DNA of 64,000 bases from Fen-1254 sp963778945 (GTDB lineage Bacteria; Bacteroidota; Ignavibacteria; UBA10030): contig CAVZWL010000008.1 in the NCBI GenBank assembly GCA_963778945.1, forward strand, positions 186,001 through 250,000, given 5' to 3'. The translations under genes were made by a program, and so were the position numbers. The notes beneath the pieces were generated by a model that searched no databases, was not told the DNA's origin, and was given only the letters and a program-made list of their open reading frames with translations. Every line of letters starts with the position of its first letter. Position 1 is the first letter of the stretch. This document shows positions 18,712-28,371 of this stretch, piece by piece.

Positions 18712-19064
18712 CGAGAGTGTTTACAAGTCGTTGACAGCCGCTTAAGATTTTGTTCGCTGCATGTTCCTAAAGTTTCATAGAGCTGCTCCTAATGGGAATT
18801 ATACACATGAGTTGTATATTTAGGGTTTTTTCAAACCCTTTATCCACAAAGCACTTGCCTGTGTTTTTATGTTTTTCTTGAAGGGTTTTATGTTTTTTCA
18901 TTTTATCCACATATCACACAGTATTATTACTATTATTACTTATTCCTTTATTTAAAGATATATTATAAGAGAGACCCTCAACGTTATCTCTCATCTTGTG
19001 TCTACGGCCTTTTTTGTGTAAATTTTAATAATTCTAAACAATTACCTCCGAAGGAGTACAAAGG
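18712..19064. other. oriC: Predicted oriC (dnaA-dnaN intergenic region)
   Basis: Two perfect DnaA boxes TTATCCACA lie at 18840-18848 and 18903-18911, in the same orientation. The second is followed by ten bases (TATCACACAG) and then a period-three tract at 18924-18941. Read on the complementary strand 3'-5', the tract is AAT AAT GAT AAT AAT GAA: six DnaA-trios. More A+T-rich DNA follows to about 18970. A small hairpin AGGGTTT/AAACCCT (18822-18839) lies just before the first box. Strand orientation of genes flips across this region, as expected at an origin. Confidence 0.85.
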
Positions 19065-20180
19065 ATGAAATTCACTGTTATCAGTAGTGATATCCAGAAA
19101 GCTCTTACAAAAATCAGCGGCGTTATTCCATCGAAGTCAACACTGCCGATTCTTGAAAATATTTTATTCTCCCTGGAAAAAAACACACTTCGTTTGATTG
19201 CGACGGATCTCGAAATCTCCATGGCCGCGCATATCGAGGTAAAAGGTTCCGAAGACGGTACGATTGCCGTTCCTGCCCGCAGAGTTATGGATACAATCCG
19301 TGCGCTGCCGGAAACCCAGCTTGTTTTTCATGCAGAACAATCCACAAAAAAAATTAAAATGATTACGGAGATAGGCGAATATAACCTCATCGGGGAATCG
19401 AGTGAAGAATATCCGGCTATTCCGGAATTTGCAGGCGAAAACGAAATAACACTGGACGGCCCCGTTTTATCCGGCATGATTACGAGAACGATTTTTTCTG
19501 TGAGCACGGATGAATTGAGACCGGCAATGACCGGGCTTCTCCTGCAGCTTCAGCAGGACGGATTGCGCGCCGTAGCAACAGACGGCCATCGTTTGGTTAA
19601 AATTACCTATACAAACATGAAACAGGCAAAACCTCATAAAGATATTATTATTCCTGCAAAAGCTCTTCTCCTTGTATCGAAAACCATCGAAGACGACACC
19701 AATACGATCTCCGTCAATACGACACATATTAAATTTTCATTTAAGAATTATACAATAACTTCCCGGTTGATCGAAGAAAACTATCCGAATTATGAATCCG
19801 TCATTCCTCTGGATAATACAAAGAAACTGGCTATCAATAAAAATTCTTTGCTGGCATCGGTCCGCAGAGTGTCGCTGTATTCGAGTTCGGCAACACATCA
19901 GGTTCGGTTCTCGCTGAAAAAAAACGAACTCAAACTTTCCGCTGAAGATGTAGATTTCGGCGGAGAAGCAAAAGAAAAAATTCCATGCGTCTATGAATCG
20001 GAAGAACTGGAAATAGGTTTCAACTCGGGTTATTTTATCGATATTTTAACGCACATCGAAAGCGAACAGATTGAAATTCATTTCAGCACGCCGGTACGCG
20101 CGGCAATTATTACACCAGCAGAACCCAAACAAAACGAAGATGTACTCATGCTGGTTATGCCGATGCGCCTGAATGTTTAA
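19065..20180 (+). CDS. dnaN: DNA polymerase III sliding clamp (beta subunit)
   Basis: The 371-residue protein forms the dimeric ring that tethers polymerase to DNA. It has the three repeated clamp domains, starting MKFTVISSDIQKALTKISGVI, with the middle-domain segment GLLLQLQQDGLRAVATDGHRL and the conserved C-terminus VLMLVMPMRL. AAGGAG lies 10 bases before ATG 19065. Length is normal. Confidence 0.97.
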   Translation: MKFTVISSDIQKALTKISGVIPSKSTLPILENILFSLEKNTLRLIATDLEISMAAHIEVKGSEDGTIAVPARRVMDTIRALPETQLVFHAEQSTKKIKMITEIGEYNLIGESSEEYPAIPEFAGENEITLDGPVLSGMITRTIFSVSTDELRPAMTGLLLQLQQDGLRAVATDGHRLVKITYTNMKQAKPHKDIIIPAKALLLVSKTIEDDTNTISVNTTHIKFSFKNYTITSRLIEENYPNYESVIPLDNTKKLAINKNSLLASVRRVSLYSSSATHQVRFSLKKNELKLSAEDVDFGGEAKEKIPCVYESEELEIGFNSGYFIDILTHIESEQIEIHFSTPVRAAIITPAEPKQNEDVLMLVMPMRLNV

Positions 20181-20208
20181 TGTTCTTTGAATTTCTCAAC
20201 AAATAAAA

Positions 20209-20241
20209 ATAGCCCCGCGCCGATTCTACGGTCGGGGCTAT
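20209..20241. terminator. Perfect 9-bp hairpin after dnaN
   Basis: ATAGCCCCG (20209-20217) pairs with CGGGGCTAT (20233-20241). The T-rich tail lies on the minus-strand side (TATTTTTATTT); on the plus strand no T-run follows. It may therefore act as an attenuator between dnaN and recF rather than a full terminator. Confidence 0.55.
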
Positions 20242-20265
20242 CGTGTTGTAAGCGAGGAATAGGCA

Positions 20266-21426
20266 TTGAAATTACTGCAGCTCCGCATGAAAAATTTCCG
20301 TAATCACCGTGAAACTTTTTTTTCATGTTCAGCGAAGGGAAATTTATTCATCGGAAATAACGGCGAGGGAAAAACAAATATTCTCGAAGCGGTATCGTAC
20401 CTCTGCCTCACAAAAAGTTTCTTTGCCTCCAACGACGGAGCGGCAGCGCTTATAGGAGAAACTGGATTTTTTGTTTCCGGAGAATTTCAATCGGACTACG
20501 GAACGGAATTCCATGCTGCAATAGAATTCTTCAAACCGGAGGCAAAAAAGAAATACAGCATCAACAAGCAGCCGGTCGATCAATCGTCGAGCGTCATTGG
20601 AAAATTTCCGCTCGTTGTCATTGCTCCCGAGCAGAACCGGATTACGATGGGCGCGCCGCAGGACCGGAGACGCTTCACAGATCTTGCGATTTCACAAACG
20701 AGCCGTGCATATCTGGAGGACTTGATAGAATACCGAAGAATTATCCGGCAGAGAAATCAGCTGCTCATGGGAAGGAGAGAATCGGGAAGCGCAATCCGGG
20801 ACAGCCTTGCGCCGTGGAACGAAGCGCTCATCAAAACGGGTTCGGCCATTATTGGAAAAAGAAAAGATTTTTGCAGAGAGTTTTCATTTTCAATACAACG
20901 CGCATTTGAAGATCTTGTCGGGCCGTCGGAACATCCGGAAATGAAATACAGGCCGTCGTTTGACGAAGAGGAAGGCGCATCTTCTGCAGAACGGAAAGAG
21001 TTGTTTGCCAGGGAAATTGAACGGAGGTTCGCGGAAGAATGTCGTACCGGCTTTTCGCTGGCAGGGCCGCACCGGGATGAATATGTTTTCACTATAAACG
21101 GCCTTGATCTGCGAAAATACGCATCACAGGGTCAGCACAAGACCTTTTTAATTGCGCTCAAGATGGCGGAATTTCTCTTTTTACTCGAGCGCTGCAGAGA
21201 AACGCCGATTCTCTTAATGGACGACGTGCTGAGCGAACTCGACCCGTCACGCTCGAAAAAGCTTTTAAGCCTGACGGAAAAAACAGGACAGATTTTTTTA
21301 ACTTCGACGGAATCAACCATTGTCTCTCAAGTCTCTTTTGCGGAGACGCAATGGAAAAAATACAGCGTCGTTCAGGGAACGGTCAAGGAGGTCAATGCCG
21401 GCGAAACGGGCGGAACAAACAATTGA
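20266..21426 (+). CDS. recF: DNA replication and repair protein RecF
   Basis: RecF is an SMC-like ATPase that helps load RecA at single-strand gaps. The 386-residue protein has Walker A GNNGEGKTNILEA at about residues 30-42, the signature LAGPHRDEY, and Walker B PILLMDDVLSELDPSR. The start is TTG 20266 with GAGGAATAGG upstream, giving the typical N-terminus LLQLRMKNFRNH. The 3' end overlaps dciA by 32 bases. Confidence 0.95.
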   Translation: MKLLQLRMKNFRNHRETFFSCSAKGNLFIGNNGEGKTNILEAVSYLCLTKSFFASNDGAAALIGETGFFVSGEFQSDYGTEFHAAIEFFKPEAKKKYSINKQPVDQSSSVIGKFPLVVIAPEQNRITMGAPQDRRRFTDLAISQTSRAYLEDLIEYRRIIRQRNQLLMGRRESGSAIRDSLAPWNEALIKTGSAIIGKRKDFCREFSFSIQRAFEDLVGPSEHPEMKYRPSFDEEEGASSAERKELFAREIERRFAEECRTGFSLAGPHRDEYVFTINGLDLRKYASQGQHKTFLIALKMAEFLFLLERCRETPILLMDDVLSELDPSRSKKLLSLTEKTGQIFLTSTESTIVSQVSFAETQWKKYSVVQGTVKEVNAGETGGTNN

Positions 21427-21688
21427 TTCGGTGCTCCATGAGCTTATCGGCTCCCTGGGCATTGAGAGCAAACTGCAGGAATACGATGCGGTGAACCGGT
21501 GGAACGAAATCATGGGAGAACAAATAGCAAAGGCGTCGAACGCGCTCGGCATCAAACAGGGCATTCTTCATGTCCATGTTAAAACGAGCGCATGGCGCAA
21601 TGAACTGACGATGCGAAAAAAAGAAATCATCGAAAAAATCAACGCTTCGATCGGTTCTGACATTGTAAAAGATATTAAGTTTCAATAA
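21395..21688 (+). CDS. dciA: DciA-type DUF721 protein (replicative helicase loader)
   Basis: This 97-residue protein belongs to the DUF721 family (DnaA-cooperating DciA), which interacts with replicative helicase DnaB in bacteria lacking DnaC or DnaI. Conserved features are the N-terminal helical region (LIGSLGIESKLQEYDAVNRW) and the KH-like fold segment LHVHVKTSAWRNELTMRKKEI. ATG 21395 follows AAGGAGG closely; the longer in-frame reading from 21320 lies inside recF and is not conserved. The recF-dciA-gyrB order is common. Confidence 0.9.
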   Translation: MPAKRAEQTIDSVLHELIGSLGIESKLQEYDAVNRWNEIMGEQIAKASNALGIKQGILHVHVKTSAWRNELTMRKKEIIEKINASIGSDIVKDIKFQ

Positions 21689-21710
21689 AAAGAAAAGAGA
21701 AGAAAAACGC

Positions 21711-23750
21711 GTGGCAAAAAAAGAAAAACAAGCAATACCGGAAAAACCTGCAGGCGGCAGCTATACGGCCGCCGATATTACCGTTCTCAAAGGGCTCGAA
21801 GCTGTGCGCCGAAGGCCTGCTATGTATATCGGCGACGTCAGTACCCGCGGGCTGCATCACCTTGTCTATGAAGTTGTAGACAACTCAATCGACGAAGCTC
21901 TTGCAGGATACTGCACCAATATCGATGTGGCCATCAATGCGGACGGCTCCGTCAGCGTTGAAGACGACGGGCGCGGAATTCCGACCGATATCCAGGAGGA
22001 AGAAAAAAAATCGGCGCTCGAAGTGGTGATGACAGTCCTCCATGCCGGCGGAAAATTCGACAAGAACACGTACAAAGTTTCAGGCGGGCTTCACGGCGTG
22101 GGTGTTTCAGTTGTCAACGCGCTCAGCGAATGGCTTGAGGTCGAGGTCTACCGCGACGGAAAAGTATTTTATCAGAAATATAAAAAAGGGGATCCCGTTG
22201 CGCCGGTTAAGTTCATCGGAAAATCGAAAACAGGAAAAACCGGGACAAAAACGACCTTCGTTCCGGATGGAACGATTTTTAAAAACCGCGTTTTTAAACT
22301 CGACACTATCGCAGAGCGGCTGCGCGAACTTGCCTTTTTAAACCCGAGCGTTACCCTGCGCATTCAAGACCTGCGCACCAAAGCGAAGGTTGAAGAAGAA
22401 TTCCATTTTAAGGGCGGCCTTGCGGAGTTTGTCAAGTACATCGATGCAACGCGTCCCGCATTGACCAAAAAAGTCGTGGTTGCAAGGGGAGAGGATAAGG
22501 ACGAAAACGGCAGAATGGTCGAAGTCGAGGTTGCCCTCCAATACAACGATCAATATAACGAGAATGTTTTCTCCTACGTCAACAATATCAATACACACGA
22601 GGGAGGCACGCATCTTGTCGGTTTCCGCTCGGCGCTGACACGAACGCTCAACAATTTCGCATCGAAAAACGGACTGATTAAAGACGATAAAATTCAATTG
22701 ACAGGCGATGACTTCCGCGAAGGCCTGACAGCGGTTTTGAGCGTCAAGGTTCCGGAGCCGCAGTTCGAAGGGCAGACAAAAACGAAGCTCGGCAACAGCG
22801 AAGTGAAAAGCATCGTGGAATCCGTCGTGGGGCCGCAGCTGATGGACTGGCTGGAGCAAAATTCTCCGGATGCAAAGCGTATCATAGAAAAATGCCTTCG
22901 TGCAGCCGAAGCGCGGGAAGCAGCGCGAAAAGCGCGCGACCTGACGCGCCGGAAAAGCGCTTTCGATTCCGGCGGCCTTCCGGGAAAACTTGCAGACTGC
23001 TCTATCGACGATCCCGAACATTGCGAGCTCTTCGTTGTAGAAGGAGACTCTGCAGGCGGCAGCGCCAAGCAGGGGCGTGACAGGCGCTTCCAGGCAATTC
23101 TTCCGATGAAGGGTAAAATTCTGAACGTGGAAAAAGCACGGCTTCATAAAATTCTGGAAAATGAAGAAATACGCGCCATCTTTACGGCTATCGGGGCCGG
23201 AGTCAGCGAAGAGTTCAATGCAGAAAAAGTCCGCTACGGAAAAATTATTCTCATGTGCGACGCCGACGTCGACGGTTCGCATATCCGCACTCTTCTCCTG
23301 ACGCTCTTTTTCCGGTATATGAAGGAAATGATCGAGCTTGGTCATCTGTATATCGCGCAGCCCCCGCTGTATAAAGTAAAAAAGGGGAAGCAGGAATTCT
23401 ATGCCTACGATGAAGACGAGCGCGATGAGATCATGAAGCGCATGAAGAGCGAGAAAAAGGGAAAAACAGAACCGGAAGAAGAGGCAGCGGTACTTGCCGC
23501 CGCAGAAGAAGGAGGCGTTGTCCGGGAAGGCGGAATGGTGATTTCCCGATTCAAGGGCCTCGGCGAAATGAATCCGGAGCAGCTCTGGGCAACGACTATG
23601 AATCCCGAAACGCGCACCATTCTGCAGGTCAGCATAGAAAATGCGGCGGATGCCGATCGGACATTCTCCATGCTGATGGGAGACGAAGTAGAGCCGCGCC
23701 GAGCGTTCATTGAAAAGAACGCAAAATATGTCCGTAACCTCGATATTTAA
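21711..23750 (+). CDS. gyrB: DNA gyrase subunit B
   Basis: The ATPase subunit of gyrase, 679 residues. The GHKL ATPase domain shows RRRPAMYIGD, VDNSIDEALAGYC and GGLHGVGVSVVNALS. The TOPRIM domain has EGDSAGGSAKQGRDR, the acidic DADVDGSHI and the C-terminal RFKGLGEMNPEQLW. The start is GTG 21711. It is followed closely by gyrA. Confidence 0.97.
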   Translation: MAKKEKQAIPEKPAGGSYTAADITVLKGLEAVRRRPAMYIGDVSTRGLHHLVYEVVDNSIDEALAGYCTNIDVAINADGSVSVEDDGRGIPTDIQEEEKKSALEVVMTVLHAGGKFDKNTYKVSGGLHGVGVSVVNALSEWLEVEVYRDGKVFYQKYKKGDPVAPVKFIGKSKTGKTGTKTTFVPDGTIFKNRVFKLDTIAERLRELAFLNPSVTLRIQDLRTKAKVEEEFHFKGGLAEFVKYIDATRPALTKKVVVARGEDKDENGRMVEVEVALQYNDQYNENVFSYVNNINTHEGGTHLVGFRSALTRTLNNFASKNGLIKDDKIQLTGDDFREGLTAVLSVKVPEPQFEGQTKTKLGNSEVKSIVESVVGPQLMDWLEQNSPDAKRIIEKCLRAAEAREAARKARDLTRRKSAFDSGGLPGKLADCSIDDPEHCELFVVEGDSAGGSAKQGRDRRFQAILPMKGKILNVEKARLHKILENEEIRAIFTAIGAGVSEEFNAEKVRYGKIILMCDADVDGSHIRTLLLTLFFRYMKEMIELGHLYIAQPPLYKVKKGKQEFYAYDEDERDEIMKRMKSEKKGKTEPEEEAAVLAAAEEGGVVREGGMVISRFKGLGEMNPEQLWATTMNPETRTILQVSIENAADADRTFSMLMGDEVEPRRAFIEKNAKYVRNLDI

Positions 23751-23779
23751 ATGCAACGATAAGGGAAAGAAAAAGATTC

Positions 23780-26371
23780 ATGGCAACGTTAAGCGAAAAA
23801 ATAATTCCGGTCGATATTGAAGAAGAAATGCGCGGCTCCTACATCGACTATTCGATGTCGGTGATCGTCTCTCGCGCACTACCCGATGTACGGGACGGCA
23901 TGAAACCGGTTCATCGGCGCGTTCTCTTTGGTATGCACGAACTCGGCAACAACAGCAATAAGCCGTACAAAAAAAGCGCCCGCATCGTCGGAGAAGTGCT
24001 CGGCAAATATCACCCGCACGGCGATATGTCGGTATACGACACTATGGTTCGTATGGCTCAGGATTTTTCTATGCGTTATATGCTCGTCGACGGACAGGGA
24101 AATTTCGGTTCCGTCGACGGGGACTCCGCCGCTGCCATGCGTTATACGGAAGCCCGCCTGACGCGGCTTGCGGAAGATATGCTTCGCGACCTGGATAAGG
24201 ACACGGTCAACTTCGTTCCGAATTTCGACGACACGCTGAAAGAACCGTCGGTCCTTCCGGCGCTGATTCCGAATTTGCTCTGCAACGGCGCAAGCGGTAT
24301 TGCCGTGGGCATGGCCACCAATATCCCGCCGCACAATTTGCGGGAAGTGATCGACGGATGCATCGCCTACATCAAAGACAGCAATATTTCAAACGAGAAG
24401 CTGATTAAATATATTCCGGCTCCCGATTTTCCGACGGGCGGAATTATCTACGGCTATGAAGGAGTGAAAGAAGCGTACACCAAGGGACGCGGACGCATCG
24501 TCGTGCGCGCCAGGGTAAGCGTAGAAACTGGAAAAGCCGACCGGCAGCGTATTGTGGTCACCGAGCTGCCCTATCAGGTGAACAAGGCGTTCCTGATCGC
24601 AAAAATTGCAGAACTCGTCGGGGATAAAAAAATAGAAGATATTTCCGATGTGCGGGATGAATCCGACCGCGACGGCATGCGCATCGTCATCGAATTGAAA
24701 CGCGAAACGACGCCGGAAGTCGTTTTGAACAACCTCTACAAGCACACGCAGATGCAGACCACTTTCGGCGTCATCATGCTTGCGCTGGTCGACGGACGGC
24801 CGCAGATTTTGCAGCTGCGGGATATGATCCGCCATTTTATCGAACACCGAAATCAGGTCGTCGTCCGAAGAACGAAATATGAATTGTCGGAAGCGGAAAA
24901 GCGCGCGCATATTCTGGAAGGATACATCATTGCGCTGGACAATATCGACGAGGTTATAGCGCTCATTAAAAAATCGAAAGATGTCGACAGCGCAAAGTTC
25001 GGCCTGATGAAAAAATTCAAGCTTTCGGAAATTCAGGCAAAAGCGATTCTCGATATGCGTTTGCAGCGGTTAACCGGGCTCGAGCGGAAAAAAGTTGAAG
25101 ACGAATACCGGGAAACCATTAAGCTGATCGAAAAATTGAAAACGATTCTCAAAAACAAACAGCTGCAGCTCAAAATCATCGAAGAAGAACTGCTTGCCGT
25201 CAAAGAGAAATACGGCGACGAACGCCGGACGGAAATCATTTACAAAGCGGAAGAATTCAACATCGAAGATATGATAGCCGAAGAAGAGGTTGTCATTACC
25301 ATCAGTCACAGCGGGTTTATTAAGCGCTTCCCTGTTTCCGGATACCGCCGACAGTCGCGCGGAGGAAAAGGAGTGACCGGGGCCGCTACGCGGGAAGACG
25401 ACTTCGTCGAGCATATGTTCATCGCCAGCACGCATGATTATATTCTTATTTTCACCGACCAGGGACGATGTTACTGGCTTAAGGTGTTCGAGATACCCGA
25501 GGGAAGCAGGATAACAAAAGGGAAATCCATCAACAATCTCATTTCCAAAGCGCCCGGCGAACTTATAGCATCGTTTATTGCGGTCAAAGAATTCGACGAA
25601 AAACATTTTGTCTTTATGTTCAGCGAGCAGGGACTGGTCAAGAAAGTAGTGCTTTCGGAATTCAGCAACCCGCGCAAAAACGGAATCGTGGCGGCGAATT
25701 TAAAAGATAAAGACCGGCTGACAGATGTCAAACTCACCGACGGCACTCAGGATATCGTTATCGGGACGCATAACGGCATGGCTATACGCTTTCATGAGGA
25801 CGAGATTCGTCCTATGGGAAGAAGCGCATCCGGCGTACGCGGCGTTAAACTCGGAAAGGGAGACATCGTTATCGGAGCGGTGAACCTGCGTCATAAAGGA
25901 ACGACCATTCTTATAGCGACGGAACACGGATTCGGCAAGCGGAGTCAGGAAAGCGAATACCGTATCAGTCACCGCGGTGGGAAAGGCATTATCACCGTTA
26001 AAATTTCGGAAAAGACCGGAAAAATGGTCGCTATCAAAGAAGCCGTGAAAACCGACGATATCGTTGTCGTCACAACCAACGGCATGATTATACGGCAGCA
26101 TACATCGGATATCCGCGTTGCCGGAAGAAATACACAGGGAGTGCGCCTTATCCGCCTGAATGAAGGAGATTCTATTGCCGATCTTGCGGCTGTGGTGAAT
26201 GAGGAGGATGAAAGCGTTCCTCTTCCAGGCGAATCGGAGAAAAGCGAGCCAGTTGAAAAAAAAAATAATATAACGCAGGAAACGCTCTTTGAAAAAGAAA
26301 ATTCAAAAAAAGCGGAAAAGAACAAACCTGCGGAAAAAAAACTGAAAACAGTGAAGAAAAAAAGAAAATAG
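23780..26371 (+). CDS. gyrA: DNA gyrase subunit A
   Basis: The breakage-rejoining subunit of gyrase, 863 residues. The active-site tyrosine is in AAMRYTEARL at about residue 121. The C-terminal beta-pinwheel has a gyrase box (QSRGGKG), which distinguishes GyrA from ParC. In the quinolone-determining loop the sequence is HPHGDMSVYD, so the Ser83 equivalent (E. coli numbering) is methionine, while Asp87 is kept. The last 60 residues are a low-complexity Lys/Glu tail. Confidence 0.97.
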   Translation: MATLSEKIIPVDIEEEMRGSYIDYSMSVIVSRALPDVRDGMKPVHRRVLFGMHELGNNSNKPYKKSARIVGEVLGKYHPHGDMSVYDTMVRMAQDFSMRYMLVDGQGNFGSVDGDSAAAMRYTEARLTRLAEDMLRDLDKDTVNFVPNFDDTLKEPSVLPALIPNLLCNGASGIAVGMATNIPPHNLREVIDGCIAYIKDSNISNEKLIKYIPAPDFPTGGIIYGYEGVKEAYTKGRGRIVVRARVSVETGKADRQRIVVTELPYQVNKAFLIAKIAELVGDKKIEDISDVRDESDRDGMRIVIELKRETTPEVVLNNLYKHTQMQTTFGVIMLALVDGRPQILQLRDMIRHFIEHRNQVVVRRTKYELSEAEKRAHILEGYIIALDNIDEVIALIKKSKDVDSAKFGLMKKFKLSEIQAKAILDMRLQRLTGLERKKVEDEYRETIKLIEKLKTILKNKQLQLKIIEEELLAVKEKYGDERRTEIIYKAEEFNIEDMIAEEEVVITISHSGFIKRFPVSGYRRQSRGGKGVTGAATREDDFVEHMFIASTHDYILIFTDQGRCYWLKVFEIPEGSRITKGKSINNLISKAPGELIASFIAVKEFDEKHFVFMFSEQGLVKKVVLSEFSNPRKNGIVAANLKDKDRLTDVKLTDGTQDIVIGTHNGMAIRFHEDEIRPMGRSASGVRGVKLGKGDIVIGAVNLRHKGTTILIATEHGFGKRSQESEYRISHRGGKGIITVKISEKTGKMVAIKEAVKTDDIVVVTTNGMIIRQHTSDIRVAGRNTQGVRLIRLNEGDSIADLAAVVNEEDESVPLPGESEKSEPVEKKNNITQETLFEKENSKKAEKNKPAEKKLKTVKKKRK

Positions 26372-26379
26372 ATCTGTAA

Positions 26380-26433
26380 AACGCCCTTCTCACTTGACGG
26401 GCAGCATCAAGTGCAGACCGGCGTTATTTTTTT
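26380..26433 (+). terminator. Hairpin terminator after gyrA
   Basis: An outer stem AACGCC/GGCGTT (26380-26385, 26420-26425) encloses a second stem CACTTGA/TCAAGTG (26391-26397, 26407-26413). The T-rich tail TTATTTTTTT follows at 26424-26433. It overlaps the stop codon of the convergent minus-strand gene. Confidence 0.65.
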
Positions 26434-28353
26434 AAACCGGATTCGGCAGACTTTGAAGCAGTCTCCAAGATGGTCGATGTTTTTCCCCTGCCTGCTGTCT
26501 CCGGTCTCTTGAGGGAAGAAGAAAATTTTTTATGTTTATAGCGCAGATACCAGGGCTGCGTCTTTTTCCAGAAACCAAATGCACTTGTCCACGGAAAAAT
26601 CTGCGAGCGCCGAATTTCAAAAAAGTCATCGTAAAAAACGAGAGGCCCGCTGTCCGCGGCAATGCCGAAAGAGTAGCCTGCCTCGGCGGCAGCAGTCTTG
26701 ACAGTTTCATTGACCCTGCCGTAAGGATAAGCGAGAGAAGTGATTTTTTTTCCAAGAAGTTCTTCCAGCGTTTTTTTCGAATCCGAAAGTTCGCACCGAA
26801 GTTCTTCTTCCGAACAGCAGGTTAAGTCCGCGTGACTGACCGTATGCGATCCGAATTCTATCCCGGCAGCAGACATTTCCCGTATCTCGGCATCACACAT
26901 CAGCGGTTCCTGCGGTTCATCGGCATCCCAAAAGTTTGTACGTCTCTGCCTGTCGGTGACGAGAAAAATTACGGCAGGAAATGCGAATTTTTTTAAAAGG
27001 GGAAATGCGTGCGTAAAATTATCCCGGTAACCGTCGTCAAATGTCAAAATCATGGGCTTTGCGGGGAGCATTGTTTTTCCGATAAGAAAATCCCTGTACT
27101 GCTCAAAGGTAAGAGGCGAATAACCCCGCCGCCGGAGCGAAATCAATCGGCGTTCAAATTCGGATGTTGTGATCCAAAGGCCGTGTTTTGAATCCATGGA
27201 AGGCCCCGGGACGACGCGGTGAAACATCAAAACAGGAAGAGAGGCTGGTGCAAAAAGGCGCGCCCTCCCGGCCTCATAAATTTTAAAAACTTCCTTTTCA
27301 ATGTTCCGAATATCGAACATTTTAAGCGCGAGCTGCTGAACTGCCGTTCCGGTATTTTCAGGCGCAGGATTTTGTAATAGGCCGGTGAAATCGTGCACGA
27401 TCGAATTTTTATCCAGAGAGCTTCGTAGTCCGGTATCGCCGAAATTCGTTTCGCTCAGCCGATAAAAGTTTTCTTCCGTAACGAGTCCCTCGTACGCGCT
27501 TTCACCGAACGCTACAGTAGGTTTCCCGAGAATGAGCGACTCCATTGCAACACGTCCGGCGCCGACCACGGCGTCGGCAGCCGAAAGGCAGGGAAAGAGA
27601 TCTTTTTGGAACTCTTTCAATCCTAAACGCCCGCTGCCGAACATCTGCCGCGCATCATGAATCAATTGAGAGATATCGTCCGGCACATGCATGCCGCTGA
27701 TGATAAACACGGAGGCGTTCGTTTGCTGCGCGAGATGCGGAAAAACCTCCTTCAGAAAAAATCGAACGATATCTCCTTTCGGCCCTGAAAGCCGGCCGAC
27801 AAGAAGAAGGTACAGGCACAGAATCAGGAACGTTAAAGAGCTCCGATTTGGACTGTGTTCGGCTTCGTCCCAGCCATGATTCTATGTTCAATCCGTTTGC
27901 AATTTGAGAAACGCGATTTTGATTCAGACCCAGTTCCTCCACCAGATGATTCTTTAACGTCTCGCTGATTGCAATAATATGTTTCCCGTACACGTTCCAT
28001 GTTGTACTGCTTAAATGGAGATGCTGACGGCCGTGGACTGTTGAGATAAAAACCGTTTTGACGAACCGTGCGGCAAAAAAGCAGACCCAGCTTGCAGCGC
28101 GGGAATGCGCATGGACGACATGGATGTTTTTTTCCCGGATCAGCCGGATGAGAAAACGGATATTCTTCCATCGCTGCCGGTAGGAACGGTTTCCAATCGC
28201 CTGCCGGATATATTCGCCTTGAAAGGGGACATGGAGCGTATCAGAAACCAGGAATACGGCATGGCCGTGTTTTTGCTGTTCTGAAGCGAGCGTTGCGGCA
28301 TACACTTCAGCTCCGGTCACTTCAAATTGTGAAAGGACGTGGAGGATATTCAT
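26424..28353 (-). CDS. Glycosyltransferase (GT4-type) fused to polysaccharide deacetylase, split by a frame break
   Basis: Two overlapping frames (27655-28353 and 26424-27710) rejoin by skipping one base near 27810, giving about 642 residues. The N-terminal half is a GT-B glycosyltransferase: MNILHVLSQFEVTGAEVYAA, HVVHAHSRAASW, then LLLVGRLSGPKGDIVRFF. The C-terminal half is a NodB/CE4 deacetylase with LTFDDGYRDN (metal-binding Asp pair) and GSHTVSHADL (HxxxH). This would transfer a sugar and deacetylate a glycan, perhaps in capsule or lipopolysaccharide modification; the substrate is unknown. It is convergent with gyrA and downstream of the coiled-coil regulator. It is either a sequencing indel or an inactivated gene. 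Confidence 0.85.
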
Positions 28354-28371
28354 GGGAAGATAGAGAATCCG

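Noticed and set aside
20209..20241. A tRNA or small RNA after dnaN
   Set aside because: Only a single hairpin is present, with no cloverleaf or other RNA signature.
22338..23756. A 472-codon minus-strand open frame inside gyrB
   Set aside because: It is a shadow frame of gyrB without recognisable motifs.
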